Below, piece by piece: positions 8,662-16,028 of a stretch of 27,305 nucleotides of DNA; position 1 is the stretch's first letter; every line of letters begins with the position of its first letter. This DNA is from an uncultured Eubacteriales bacterium (GTDB taxonomy: Bacteria; Bacillota; Clostridia; Lachnospirales; Lachnospiraceae). The stretch is taken from the NCBI GenBank assembly GCA_900545225.1, contig UQXZ01000018.1, positions 1 through 27,305 on the forward strand, given 5' to 3'. The notes under the pieces were generated by a model. It did no database searches. It was not told the DNA's origin and saw only the letters and a list, made by a program, of their open reading frames with translations. Made by a program: the position numbers and the translations under genes.

Positions 8662-9360
8662 TTATCCAACTATAACCTTAGTTCCTGTAAAATCACGATC
8701 TAAGAATGCCTTGATAATACTGTTTTCTTCCTTTAAATCAAATACCATTAAAGGAATACTATTTTCCTGACAAAGAACAGATGCTGTAAGGTCAATTACC
8801 TGAAGCTGCTTACTTACCATATCATCAAGAGTAAGTACGTCAAACTTCTTAGCATCCGGATTCTTCATTGGGTCAGAATCATATACTCCATCAATGTTCT
8901 TTGCCAAAAGAATACCGTCTGCAGATAGCTCAGCTGCTCTGAGAGCAATAGCTGTATCTGTTGAGAAATATGGATGACCAGTTCCACCTGCAAAGAATAA
9001 AACATGTCCTGATTCAAATAATTCATTTGCTGCATCAATTGAAAATACCTTTGTCATATTTGAATATGGGAATGGTGTAAATATTTCTGTCTTGATTCCT
9101 GTAGCTCTGAAGATTTCAGAAACATAAATACAGTTCATAACAGTTGCAAGCATTCCGATCTGGTCAGCTTTTCCTCTTGTAATATTTTCGCTTGTTCTAC
9201 CTCTCCAGTAGTTACCGCCACCAATTACAATACCTAAATCTAATCCCTGGCTTAAAAGCTCTTTTATCTGTTTAGCTATATCTTTAATCAGCTCGTCATC
9301 ATAGCCTGTACCCTGATTAAATAATGCTTCACCGCTAAGTTTTAAGATAACTCTTTTCAC
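8662..9360 (-). CDS. pyrH: Uridylate kinase (UMP kinase)
   Basis: This amino-acid-kinase-fold enzyme phosphorylates UMP to UDP using ATP in pyrimidine nucleotide synthesis. The 232-residue protein begins MKRVILKLSGEAL. It has the glycine-rich IVIGGGNYWRGR loop, ADQIGMLATVMN and the FFAGGTGHPYFSTDTAIALRAAEL nucleotide/acceptor region, then AKNIDGVYDSDP. Translation starts at GTG, seven bases after GGAGG. It is the first gene of a six-gene operon driven by the promoter at 9401-9429; rpsB-tsf, usual immediate neighbours, are separated from it here by a deacetylase gene. Confidence 0.97.
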   Translation of the reverse strand: MKRVILKLSGEALFNQGTGYDDELIKDIAKQIKELLSQGLDLGIVIGGGNYWRGRTSENITRGKADQIGMLATVMNCIYVSEIFRATGIKTEIFTPFPYSNMTKVFSIDAANELFESGHVLFFAGGTGHPYFSTDTAIALRAAELSADGILLAKNIDGVYDSDPMKNPDAKKFDVLTLDDMVSKQLQVIDLTASVLCQENSIPLMVFDLKEENSIIKAFLDRDFTGTKVIVG

Positions 9361-9400
9361 GATATCCTCCGTAAAGTATATTTAACAAATTCAACTATAT

Positions 9401-9429
9401 ATTATATGAAATATTTACATTTATTGCAA
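9401..9429 (-). promoter_or_regulatory. Sigma-A-type promoter of the pyrH-frr-uppS-cdsA-dxr-rseP operon
   Basis: On the minus strand TTGCAA (9424-9429) and a perfect TATAAT (9401-9406) are separated by exactly 17 bases. The predicted start is about 35 bases upstream of the pyrH GTG. It lies immediately after the deacetylase terminator, as expected for an independent transcription unit. Confidence 0.7.
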
Positions 9430-9469
9430 AATAAAAAGCATATTGTACATTCTTCGTACAATATGCTTT
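9429..9469 (-). terminator. Rho-independent terminator of the polysaccharide deacetylase gene
   Basis: A perfect 14-bp stem (AAAGCATATTGTAC at 9435-9448 with its complement at 9456-9469), a 7-nt loop and a T-rich tract in the minus-strand RNA. It starts only a few bases after the deacetylase stop codon. Confidence 0.88.
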
Positions 9470-9474
9470 GAAAA

Positions 9475-10374
9475 TTAGCTTATATGATGATGAACAGGAA
9501 CTGTGTTATCTGTAATCTGACAGAATGTATATCCCTTTGCCTTTAAATCATCAATAATAATCTGTAATGACTGAACAGTGTTCTTCTTAGCAGGTGCATC
9601 GTGCTGTAAAACGTTATAAACACCTGTGTCACCAATGTATTCTTCTACATTTGCAGCTAATTCTGCCGGTGAATACTTCTTATTTTCTGAATCACTGTTA
9701 CTGATATTCCAGTCGAAGTACTTAATTCCACGAGAATCAAGATAATCGATACATTCATGAATATCACTGATTCCGTAATGCTTGTAAATAGTATTACTTG
9801 AACCACCAGGGAATCTGTAGAACTTACAGTCAATTCCTAATGTGTCATCAATGAACGTCTTAATTCCATCTACATCTTCCTTATACGCAGGTAAATCTGC
9901 ATATACAAGAGGATACTCATGAGATACAGTATGCATTGCTACTGTGTGTCCTTCGTCATACATTCTCTTCATTCTTGCGATTGACTCAGGATCATCCCTC
10001 TTAATGATAAAGAATGTAGCCTTGATGTTATTCTTCTTTAAGATATCAAGAATTTCATCTGTATTAGCACTTGGACCATCATCAAATGTAAGATAAACTC
10101 TGTTCTCTGATGAAGCTTCTAATGCCTCAGCTTCCTTTGCATTCTTTGGATTTGTATGCTCATTCTGTGGTACAGTTGTTGTTTCTGTTGCACTCTCAGT
10201 CTGAGATTCTGTTGTTTCAGTTTTTGCGTCAGCCGCTTTCTGCTCGCCGCCAGATTTACCAAATCCGAATATATTCATAACAATCAAACATACTACAATA
10301 CATGCAGCAATAATTGAAATTGGAAGAATATATATTAACTTACTACGTTTTTTCTTTTTTAACTCGTATTTCAT
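9475..10374 (-). CDS. Membrane-anchored polysaccharide deacetylase (NodB/CE4 family)
   Basis: This is probably a metal-dependent de-N-acetylase acting on peptidoglycan or another surface glycan (PgdA-like). The 299-residue protein has a basic N-terminus and one membrane helix (about residues 13-36). A Thr/Glu/Ala-rich linker (41-90) places the catalytic domain outside the cell. CE4 motifs are visible: TFDDGP (96-101, catalytic base and metal Asp), HTVSH (148-152, metal His pair), RFPGGS (187-192), DWN (221-223) and LQHD (256-259, catalytic His). No lipobox or sorting signal is present. The gene has its own promoter and terminator and sits between tsf and pyrH, which are usually adjacent, so it looks inserted into the ancestral cluster. 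The exact substrate cannot be told from sequence. Confidence 0.9.
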   Translation of the reverse strand: MKYELKKKKRSKLIYILPISIIAACIVVCLIVMNIFGFGKSGGEQKAADAKTETTESQTESATETTTVPQNEHTNPKNAKEAEALEASSENRVYLTFDDGPSANTDEILDILKKNNIKATFFIIKRDDPESIARMKRMYDEGHTVAMHTVSHEYPLVYADLPAYKEDVDGIKTFIDDTLGIDCKFYRFPGGSSNTIYKHYGISDIHECIDYLDSRGIKYFDWNISNSDSENKKYSPAELAANVEEYIGDTGVYNVLQHDAPAKKNTVQSLQIIIDDLKAKGYTFCQITDNTVPVHHHIS

Positions 10375-10575
10375 GTTAAATATTTCACCTCATTTGTAAG
10401 ATATTTAAATAACCCAATATAACGTCTACATTGTATGATATACATTTGGCAAATATAATACAACACTAATTATGTAATGCTTACTTAACAATTAAATAAC
10501 ATTTAAAGTATGCGAACTATAAAAAGCAGTATTTTGGTACCTTATTTGCTTTATTATATGCCTATTCCATAGCCA

Positions 10576-10604
10576 ATTATAGTAACCATTCCTAAAAATA
10601 GCAA
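10576..10604 (-). promoter_or_regulatory. Predicted sigma-A promoter of the polysaccharide deacetylase gene
   Basis: TTGCTA (10599-10604) and a perfect TATAAT (10576-10581) are 17 bases apart on the minus strand. This implies an untranslated leader of about 190 bases before the ATG at 10374. I saw no strong structure in that leader. The gap 10375-10750 otherwise holds only this promoter and the tsf terminator. Confidence 0.6.
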
Positions 10605-10654
10605 ATACTTTTAAAATCATAATTATGTGAGGTTAAATTTAAAATTTCAAAGAC

Positions 10655-10693
10655 AAAAATAAAATGCCGTAAGGCAAAACCTTACGGCATTTT
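10655..10693 (-). terminator. Rho-independent terminator of rpsB-tsf
   Basis: A 14-bp perfect stem (AAAATGCCGTAAGG at 10661-10674 with its complement at 10680-10693) and a 5-nt loop, followed in the minus-strand RNA by TTTTATTTTTG. It lies about 60 bases after the tsf stop codon. Confidence 0.9.
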
Positions 10694-10750
10694 ACTATAA
10701 TGTAATATGCAATATTAAATACAAAATACTAAAACTAATATTTATATTAA

Positions 10751-11683
10751 TTACTTATTCATCTGTGCTTCAACTTCAGCTGCGAAATCTTCGTTCTTCT
10801 TTTCGATACCTTCGCCTGTTTCAAAACGAACGTAGCTCTTAACCTTGATGTTTGCGCCGTTAGCCTTAGCAACTTCTTCAACATACTTAGCAACGCTCTG
10901 CTTTCCGTCTTCAGCCTTGATGTATGTCTGATCTAAGAGGCAGATGTCCTTAAGTTCCTTGTTAAGTCTACCCTGAACCATACCTGCAAGGATCTTCTCG
11001 TTAGCATCTGGCTTTTCATTCTTAGCAGCTGCTGTAAGAATTTCTGTTTCCTTTGCAATGTATTCTGGGCTTACTTCATCTCTTGATGTATAAACTGGCT
11101 TAAGAGCTGCAGCCTGCATAGCTACGTTCTTACCCATTTCCTTGATTGCATCGTTAACAACATCTGTCTCGATATCAACAAGAACACCAATCTTACCACC
11201 CATGTGGATGTATGAAGCAACAAAACCGTTGTTCTCTTCAACTCTTGCAAATCTTCTGATCTTAAGGTTCTCACCGATAACAGCAACCTGAGAAGCAAGT
11301 TCATCCTGAACTGTCTTAGATTCGTCTGCATTCCACTTTTCAGCAAGGAAAGCATCAAGATCAGCTGCTGTAGTTGTAAGTGCCTGCTTAGCAACAAGTG
11401 CTACGAAATCCTGGAATGTCTGGTTCTTAGCAACGAAGTCTGTCTCAGAGTTAACTTCAACGATAGCACCAACATTGTCACCATCAACGATTGCTGTTAC
11501 AAGACCTTCAGCTGCGATACGTCCAGCCTTCTTTTCTACCTTAGCCTGACCGTTCTCTCTGATGATCTCAACAGCTCTTGTCATGTCGCCGTCAGCTTCT
11601 GCAAGAGCCTTCTTGCAGTCCATCATACCAGCACCAGTTGTTTCTCTTAATTCCTTTACCATAGAAGCTGTAATTGCTGCCAT
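10751..11683 (-). CDS. tsf: Elongation factor Ts
   Basis: EF-Ts is the guanine-nucleotide exchange factor that recycles EF-Tu-GDP. The 310-residue protein starts MAAITASMVKELRETTGAG and has the N-terminal UBA-like signature TGAGMMDCKKALAEADGD. It also has the core EVNSETDFVAKN motif and the VDIET/ALKPVY dimerisation-domain region. Length fits the Clostridia form. GGGAG precedes the ATG. It follows rpsB after 49 bases in the near-universal rpsB-tsf pair and ends at a strong terminator. A 91-residue frame inside it in another phase is a shadow. Confidence 0.97.
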   Translation of the reverse strand: MAAITASMVKELRETTGAGMMDCKKALAEADGDMTRAVEIIRENGQAKVEKKAGRIAAEGLVTAIVDGDNVGAIVEVNSETDFVAKNQTFQDFVALVAKQALTTTAADLDAFLAEKWNADESKTVQDELASQVAVIGENLKIRRFARVEENNGFVASYIHMGGKIGVLVDIETDVVNDAIKEMGKNVAMQAAALKPVYTSRDEVSPEYIAKETEILTAAAKNEKPDANEKILAGMVQGRLNKELKDICLLDQTYIKAEDGKQSVAKYVEEVAKANGANIKVKSYVRFETGEGIEKKNEDFAAEVEAQMNK

Positions 11684-11732
11684 TATAATTCTCCCTTCAA
11701 ATATAGATAAATCACTGTGTCATAATAAAAAA

Positions 11733-12458
11733 TTATGCCTCTGCTTCAGCCTCTTCAGCTTCTTCAGTGTTCTCTGTACCCTGCTTTGCTTCAATAACAG
11801 CATCAGCCATTGTTGAAAGAATAAGCTTTACAGCTCTGATAGCATCATCGTTACCTGGGATGATGTAATCAAGTTCATCTGGATCACAGTTAGTATCACA
11901 AATACCGATAAGTTCAATACCGAGAGCGTGAGCTTCCTGTACACAGATTCTTTCCTTCTTAGGATCTATAATAAAGATAGCATCTGGAATCTTCTTCATT
12001 TCCTTGATACCACCAAGGTTCTTCTGAAGCTTATCCTGCTCCTTCTTTAACTTTAATACTTCTTTCTTAGGAAGAACTTCGAAGATACCTTCTTCTTCCA
12101 TCTTTTCAATCTGCTTTAATCTTTCGATACGAGTCTTAACTGTGCGGAAGTTTGTAAGCATTCCACCAAGCCATCTTTCGTTTACATAGTACATTCCACA
12201 ACGCTCTGCTTCAGCCGCGATTGAATCCTGAGCCTGCTTCTTTGTACCAACGAATAAAATTGTACCGCCTTCTTTAACAATTCTTGAAACTTCGTTGTAA
12301 GCATCATCAACCATGCCTACTGTCTTCTGAAGATCGATGATATGAATACCATTTCTCTGTGTGAAGATATAAGGAGCCATTTTAGGATTCCATCTTCTTG
12401 TCTGATGTCCGAAATGTACACCTGCCTCAAGTAACTGTTTCATTGAAGTAACACTCAT
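11733..12458 (-). CDS. rpsB: 30S ribosomal protein S2
   Basis: S2 is a primary component of the small-subunit head/body junction. The product is 241 aa from ATG 12458: MSVTSMKQLLEAGVHFGHQ, RRWNPKMAPYIFTQRNGIHI, ERWLGGMLTNFRT and the IPGNDDAIRAVKL C-terminal motif are all standard. It ends in a Glu/Ala-rich acidic tail. A longer frame opens at 12560, but it runs through the leader; GGAGG with a 6-base spacer selects 12458. A promoter and a structured leader lie upstream, so S2 may regulate its own synthesis through this leader, as ribosomal proteins often do. Confidence 0.97.
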   Translation of the reverse strand: MSVTSMKQLLEAGVHFGHQTRRWNPKMAPYIFTQRNGIHIIDLQKTVGMVDDAYNEVSRIVKEGGTILFVGTKKQAQDSIAAEAERCGMYYVNERWLGGMLTNFRTVKTRIERLKQIEKMEEEGIFEVLPKKEVLKLKKEQDKLQKNLGGIKEMKKIPDAIFIIDPKKERICVQEAHALGIELIGICDTNCDPDELDYIIPGNDDAIRAVKLILSTMADAVIEAKQGTENTEEAEEAEAEA

Positions 12459-12561
12459 TTTAAAACCTCCATAATGGTTAAACGTCTGCGAACCCTGATT
12501 AAAAATAATCACCATAAGAGTTGATTCGCATGAAATATAGTAACTTGTGTGAATACACACG
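12459..12561 (-). promoter_or_regulatory. Structured 5' leader of rpsB, candidate autoregulatory element
   Basis: In the minus-strand RNA an outer helix UGCGAA/UUCGCA (12525-12530 with 12487-12492) encloses a second helix UGAUUA-UUUU-UAAUCA (12496-12511), with a 13-nt internal strand on one side and GGG on the other. A further GUGUG/CACAC hairpin lies near the predicted transcript start. The architecture, an asymmetric internal loop close to the ribosome-binding site, resembles ribosomal-protein leader elements. I cannot assign it to a described family. Confidence 0.45.
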
Positions 12562-12567
12562 GGGTGT

Positions 12568-12597
12568 ATTATAACAAAAAATAATATATTTAGTCAA
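12568..12597 (-). promoter_or_regulatory. Promoter of rpsB-tsf
   Basis: TTGACT (12592-12597) and a perfect TATAAT (12568-12573) with an 18-base spacer on the minus strand. It is the closest match to consensus seen in the window, as expected for a ribosomal-protein operon. Transcription would begin near 12561. Confidence 0.8.
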
Positions 12598-12602
12598 ATA
12601 CG

Positions 12603-12628
12603 AATTTTAATCTTTTTCAGATAAAATT
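12603..12628 (-). terminator. Weak AT-rich hairpin after topA
   Basis: AATTTTATCT and AGATTAAAATT (minus strand) can pair with one bulged base around GAAAA. There is no T-run after the stem, so termination of topA transcripts here would be leaky, and readthrough into rpsB is possible. Confidence 0.25.
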
Positions 12629-12638
12629 ATATTTAAAA

Positions 12639-14711
12639 TTATGCTTCTGTATTATCCTCTACATGACCACATTCTATATCTGCACAAACAAGCTTCTTAC
12701 CCTTCTCAATCATAAGTCCTCCACACTTAGGACACTTCTTCTTGGATGGTCTCTGCCAGCTTGAGAAATCACATTCAGGATAACCTTCACAACCGTAGAA
12801 AATTCTTCCCTTTTTAGTTCTTCTGATAACGATATCCTTACCACACTTTGGACAATCAACACCGATCTTCTCTAAATATGGCATTGTATTTCTACACTCT
12901 GGGAATCCCGGACAGCCGAGGAACTTACCTGATGGTCCGTACTTAACAACCATGTTTCTGCCACATTTATCACAAATGATATCTGTAACTTCATCTTCAA
13001 TCTTAACTGTTTCAAGTTCCTTTTCAGCTTTTTCAACAGCCATCTCAAGGTCAGGATAGAAGTTTCTGATAACCTGCTTCCACTCGATACTTCCATCAGC
13101 CACACAATCAAGAAGTGATTCCATGTTAGCTGTAAAGTTAACATCAACTACTGTAGGGAATGCACTCTTTAACATGTTATTAACAGCTGTACCAATTTCT
13201 GTTACATAGAGATTCTTCTGTTCTTTTACGATATATCTTCTAAGTAATAATGTAGAAATTGTTGGTGCATATGTACTTGGTCTTCCGATTCCAAGCTCTT
13301 CAAGGTTCTTTACAAGAGATGCTTCTGTAAAATGTGCTGGTGGCTGAGTAAAGTGCTGCTCAGGAAGAACCTGAATAAGACCTAACTCGCTGTCCTTGTT
13401 TACACCATTGATAAGTGTATTGCCGTCTTCCTTGTCCTCTTCAGACTTGTAAACAGATAAGAATCCATCAAATAAAAGCTTTGAAGCTGAAACACTGTAA
13501 ATGTATTCGCCTGCTGCAATCTTAACTGTTGTATTTTCATACTTTGCCGCTGCCATCTGACTCGCAACAAATCTCTTCCAGATTAACTGATATAATCTGA
13601 ACTGATCTCTTGTTAAAGAATCCTTAATTAATTCTGGCGTAAGAGTTACATCAGTTGGTCTGATTGCTTCATGCGCATCCTGTGCATTACCATTTGTCTT
13701 TGTTGCAACAGTTCCGCCAACATATTCGCTTCCGTATTTTTCACTAATATATGCTGCTGTATGTTCCTTTGCAGTATCAGAGATTCTTGTTGAATCAGTT
13801 CTGAGGTATGTGATAATACCAACTGTTCCTCTCCCCTTAATATCAACACCTTCGTATAACTGCTGTGCTGTCTGCATAGTCTTCTTAGTTGCAGAGTTAA
13901 GCTGCTTTGCAGCTTCCTGCTGAAGTGTTGATGTTGTAAATGGCAATGGAGCCTTCTTAGTTCTCTCGCTTGTTTTAATACTGTCTACAACAGGATTGCC
14001 TGCTTCAACCTTTTTCTTAATAGCTTCAGCTTCTTCTTTTGTCTTTATTTCGATCTTGCCATCTTTATTGCCATAGAACTTAGCAATTAAAGGCTTCTTT
14101 TCTCCTGATACCTTAAATTCAGCATCAAGACTCCAGTACTCTTCCGGTACGAATGCATTAATCTCATCTTCTCTGTCGCAGATAATTCTAAGAGCAGCAG
14201 ACTGTACTCGACCTGCTGAAAGACCTCTTTTTACCTTTGCCCAAAGGATAGGACTAATCTTATAACCCACAATTCTATCAAGCATTCTTCTTGACTGCTG
14301 AGCATCTACCAGCTTAATGTCAATTTTTCTTGGATGCTTGAGAGATTCTTTTACGGCATCTTTTGTGATTTCATTAAATGTGATTCTTTCCACATCTTCA
14401 TCAGCAATACCAAGAGACTTAGCTAAATGCCATGAAATTGCTTCACCTTCTCTATCCGGGTCAGTTGCGAGGTATACTTTATCAGCCTTTTTTACCTCTT
14501 TCTTTAAATCAGATAAAATAGGACCCTTACCTCTGATAGTAATATATTTTGGTTCATAATCATTTTCAGGATCGATACCTAATGTTGACTTAGGTAAATC
14601 TCGGATATGTCCCTGAGATGCAGCTACTTCATAAGTGCTTCCCAAAAATTTCTTTATTGTTTTAACTTTAGCCGGTGATTCCACAATTAAAAGCTTCTTG
14701 TTCTTTCCCAC
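12639..14711 (-). CDS. topA: DNA topoisomerase I (type IA)
   Basis: TopA relaxes negative supercoils by single-strand passage. The 690-residue protein starts with the Toprim domain (LLIVESPAKVKTIKKFLG ... ATDPDREGEAISWHLA). The active-site Tyr is at about residue 302 in GIITYLRTDSTR, followed by QDAHEAIRPTD and GIGRPSTYAPTI. The C-terminus holds three Cys4 zinc ribbons: CDKCG...CPGFPEC, CPKCG...CEGYPEC and CPKCG...CADIEC, the usual Firmicutes layout. Translation starts at GTG, 8 bases after GAAGGGC. dprA ends 21 bases upstream, so comM-dprA-topA form one unit. Two other frames inside it are shadows. Confidence 0.98.
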   Translation of the reverse strand: MGKNKKLLIVESPAKVKTIKKFLGSTYEVAASQGHIRDLPKSTLGIDPENDYEPKYITIRGKGPILSDLKKEVKKADKVYLATDPDREGEAISWHLAKSLGIADEDVERITFNEITKDAVKESLKHPRKIDIKLVDAQQSRRMLDRIVGYKISPILWAKVKRGLSAGRVQSAALRIICDREDEINAFVPEEYWSLDAEFKVSGEKKPLIAKFYGNKDGKIEIKTKEEAEAIKKKVEAGNPVVDSIKTSERTKKAPLPFTTSTLQQEAAKQLNSATKKTMQTAQQLYEGVDIKGRGTVGIITYLRTDSTRISDTAKEHTAAYISEKYGSEYVGGTVATKTNGNAQDAHEAIRPTDVTLTPELIKDSLTRDQFRLYQLIWKRFVASQMAAAKYENTTVKIAAGEYIYSVSASKLLFDGFLSVYKSEEDKEDGNTLINGVNKDSELGLIQVLPEQHFTQPPAHFTEASLVKNLEELGIGRPSTYAPTISTLLLRRYIVKEQKNLYVTEIGTAVNNMLKSAFPTVVDVNFTANMESLLDCVADGSIEWKQVIRNFYPDLEMAVEKAEKELETVKIEDEVTDIICDKCGRNMVVKYGPSGKFLGCPGFPECRNTMPYLEKIGVDCPKCGKDIVIRRTKKGRIFYGCEGYPECDFSSWQRPSKKKCPKCGGLMIEKGKKLVCADIECGHVEDNTEA

Positions 14712-14732
14712 AAAAATTGCCCTTCTTTCATT

Positions 14733-16028
14733 TTATGTTATACGAATTGAGTAATTGTTGTGAGATGTCTGCCTTGCTTTTCCCTGTAAAGTTAGTAGCA
14801 CTAATCCTGATATTACATCTTCACTACTCAAGTTAGTCATTCTTATTAGTTCCTCAACGCTTTTCGGAACAAAATCAAGGCAACTATACAATAAAACCAA
14901 ATTACTATCAAGTGCACTTTTTTTCTCACTGCTATTGCAACTGTTTATTTCACTGTTATTTCCCTGAGATTTATTAAGATTATCAGAATCACCAGATGTT
15001 GTTTTTTTATTTTTTATTATTTCACTATCTATGATCTCTTTTTGTTGTTTTTCTGTGCGGTTTTCTTCTATATATATACTGTTGTACGATAAGTTATCTG
15101 ATAAATTATCTGATGATTTATTCCTGTTAATATCGGTCAGCTTACTTGTTATGCTACAGGAGCTTTCTATATCCATATATGATGACATGAGATAAGCTCC
15201 TGATTTAATAAGATCATTGCACCCCGCACTCATAGGATCATTAATTCGTCCCGGTAAAACATATACATCCTTCCCCTGCTCCAGCGCCTGATCTACTGTT
15301 ATCAGAGATCCCGATTTTCTTTTTGCTTCAACTACAAATAGTCCATCCGAAAGTGCCGCTATTATTCTGTTCCGATATGGGAAGTTATAAGATAGTGGTT
15401 TTGTTCCCGGCGGATGTTCAGACAACAAACATCCCGTCTCTTTTATGACATTAAATAAATCTATATTGATTTTCGGGTAACATATATCAACACCACAGCC
15501 TAACACGGCACATGTATATCCATTTGCTTTCACTGCTCCCTTATGGGCATAGGCATCTATTCCTGTTGCCAGTCCGGATATTATTCCAATTCCAAGTTTT
15601 GACCATTCATATGAAAAATTCTCTGCATAGGCTCTGCCATATTCTGTACATGTCCTTGATCCGACAACAGACATATACGGAATATTGATATGTGGTAATT
15701 GCCCGTAATAATACAATGCATAAGGATAGTCATTCAGGTTGTATAGTGATTCCGGATAGTCCTTATCATCATAGAACACGACCTTCATTCCATATTTAAT
15801 ATTTTTTAAAAACAACCTGTATGCATCAGTATTTTTCTTGGATTCATCGAGATCTTTTACTATTCGATCCGTCATACCTCTTATTTTCCTGATTTCGTCT
15901 GCGTTGGCTTTATATACACTTTCAGCATCTCCATATATATCAAGAAGATTGCGAGTTTTATTAGGTGCAAGACGTAATGACTCAACAGACGATAACCAGA
16001 ACTTATAATATGTTTTCTCTGTATTCAT
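14733..16028 (-). CDS. dprA: DNA-processing protein DprA (RecA loader)
   Basis: DprA binds incoming single-stranded DNA and loads RecA during natural transformation. The 431-residue protein has an N-terminal helical (HhH/SAM-like) region. The Rossmann core follows: VGSRTCTEYGRAYA, ISGLATGIDAYAHKGA, VLGCGVDICYP, SEHPPGTKP, FPYRNRIIAALSDGLFVVEA, SGSLITVDQALEQGKDVYVLPG. An unusual Asn/Ser/Lys-rich spacer of about 80 residues with internal NLSDNLS duplication then leads to a C-terminal winged-helix (about 370-431). The spacer makes it longer than the usual 290-370 residues. Its ATG lies inside the end of comM (26-base overlap), so it is probably translationally coupled. No other competence genes are in view. 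Confidence 0.94.
   Translation of the reverse strand: MNTEKTYYKFWLSSVESLRLAPNKTRNLLDIYGDAESVYKANADEIRKIRGMTDRIVKDLDESKKNTDAYRLFLKNIKYGMKVVFYDDKDYPESLYNLNDYPYALYYYGQLPHINIPYMSVVGSRTCTEYGRAYAENFSYEWSKLGIGIISGLATGIDAYAHKGAVKANGYTCAVLGCGVDICYPKINIDLFNVIKETGCLLSEHPPGTKPLSYNFPYRNRIIAALSDGLFVVEAKRKSGSLITVDQALEQGKDVYVLPGRINDPMSAGCNDLIKSGAYLMSSYMDIESSCSITSKLTDINRNKSSDNLSDNLSYNSIYIEENRTEKQQKEIIDSEIIKNKKTTSGDSDNLNKSQGNNSEINSCNSSEKKSALDSNLVLLYSCLDFVPKSVEELIRMTNLSSEDVISGLVLLTLQGKARQTSHNNYSIRIT

Noticed and set aside
12459..12560. Extended N-terminus of S2 (MCIHTSYYIS...)
   Set aside because: It runs through the predicted leader between promoter and ribosome-binding site; S2 normally starts at MSVTSMKQLLEAG.
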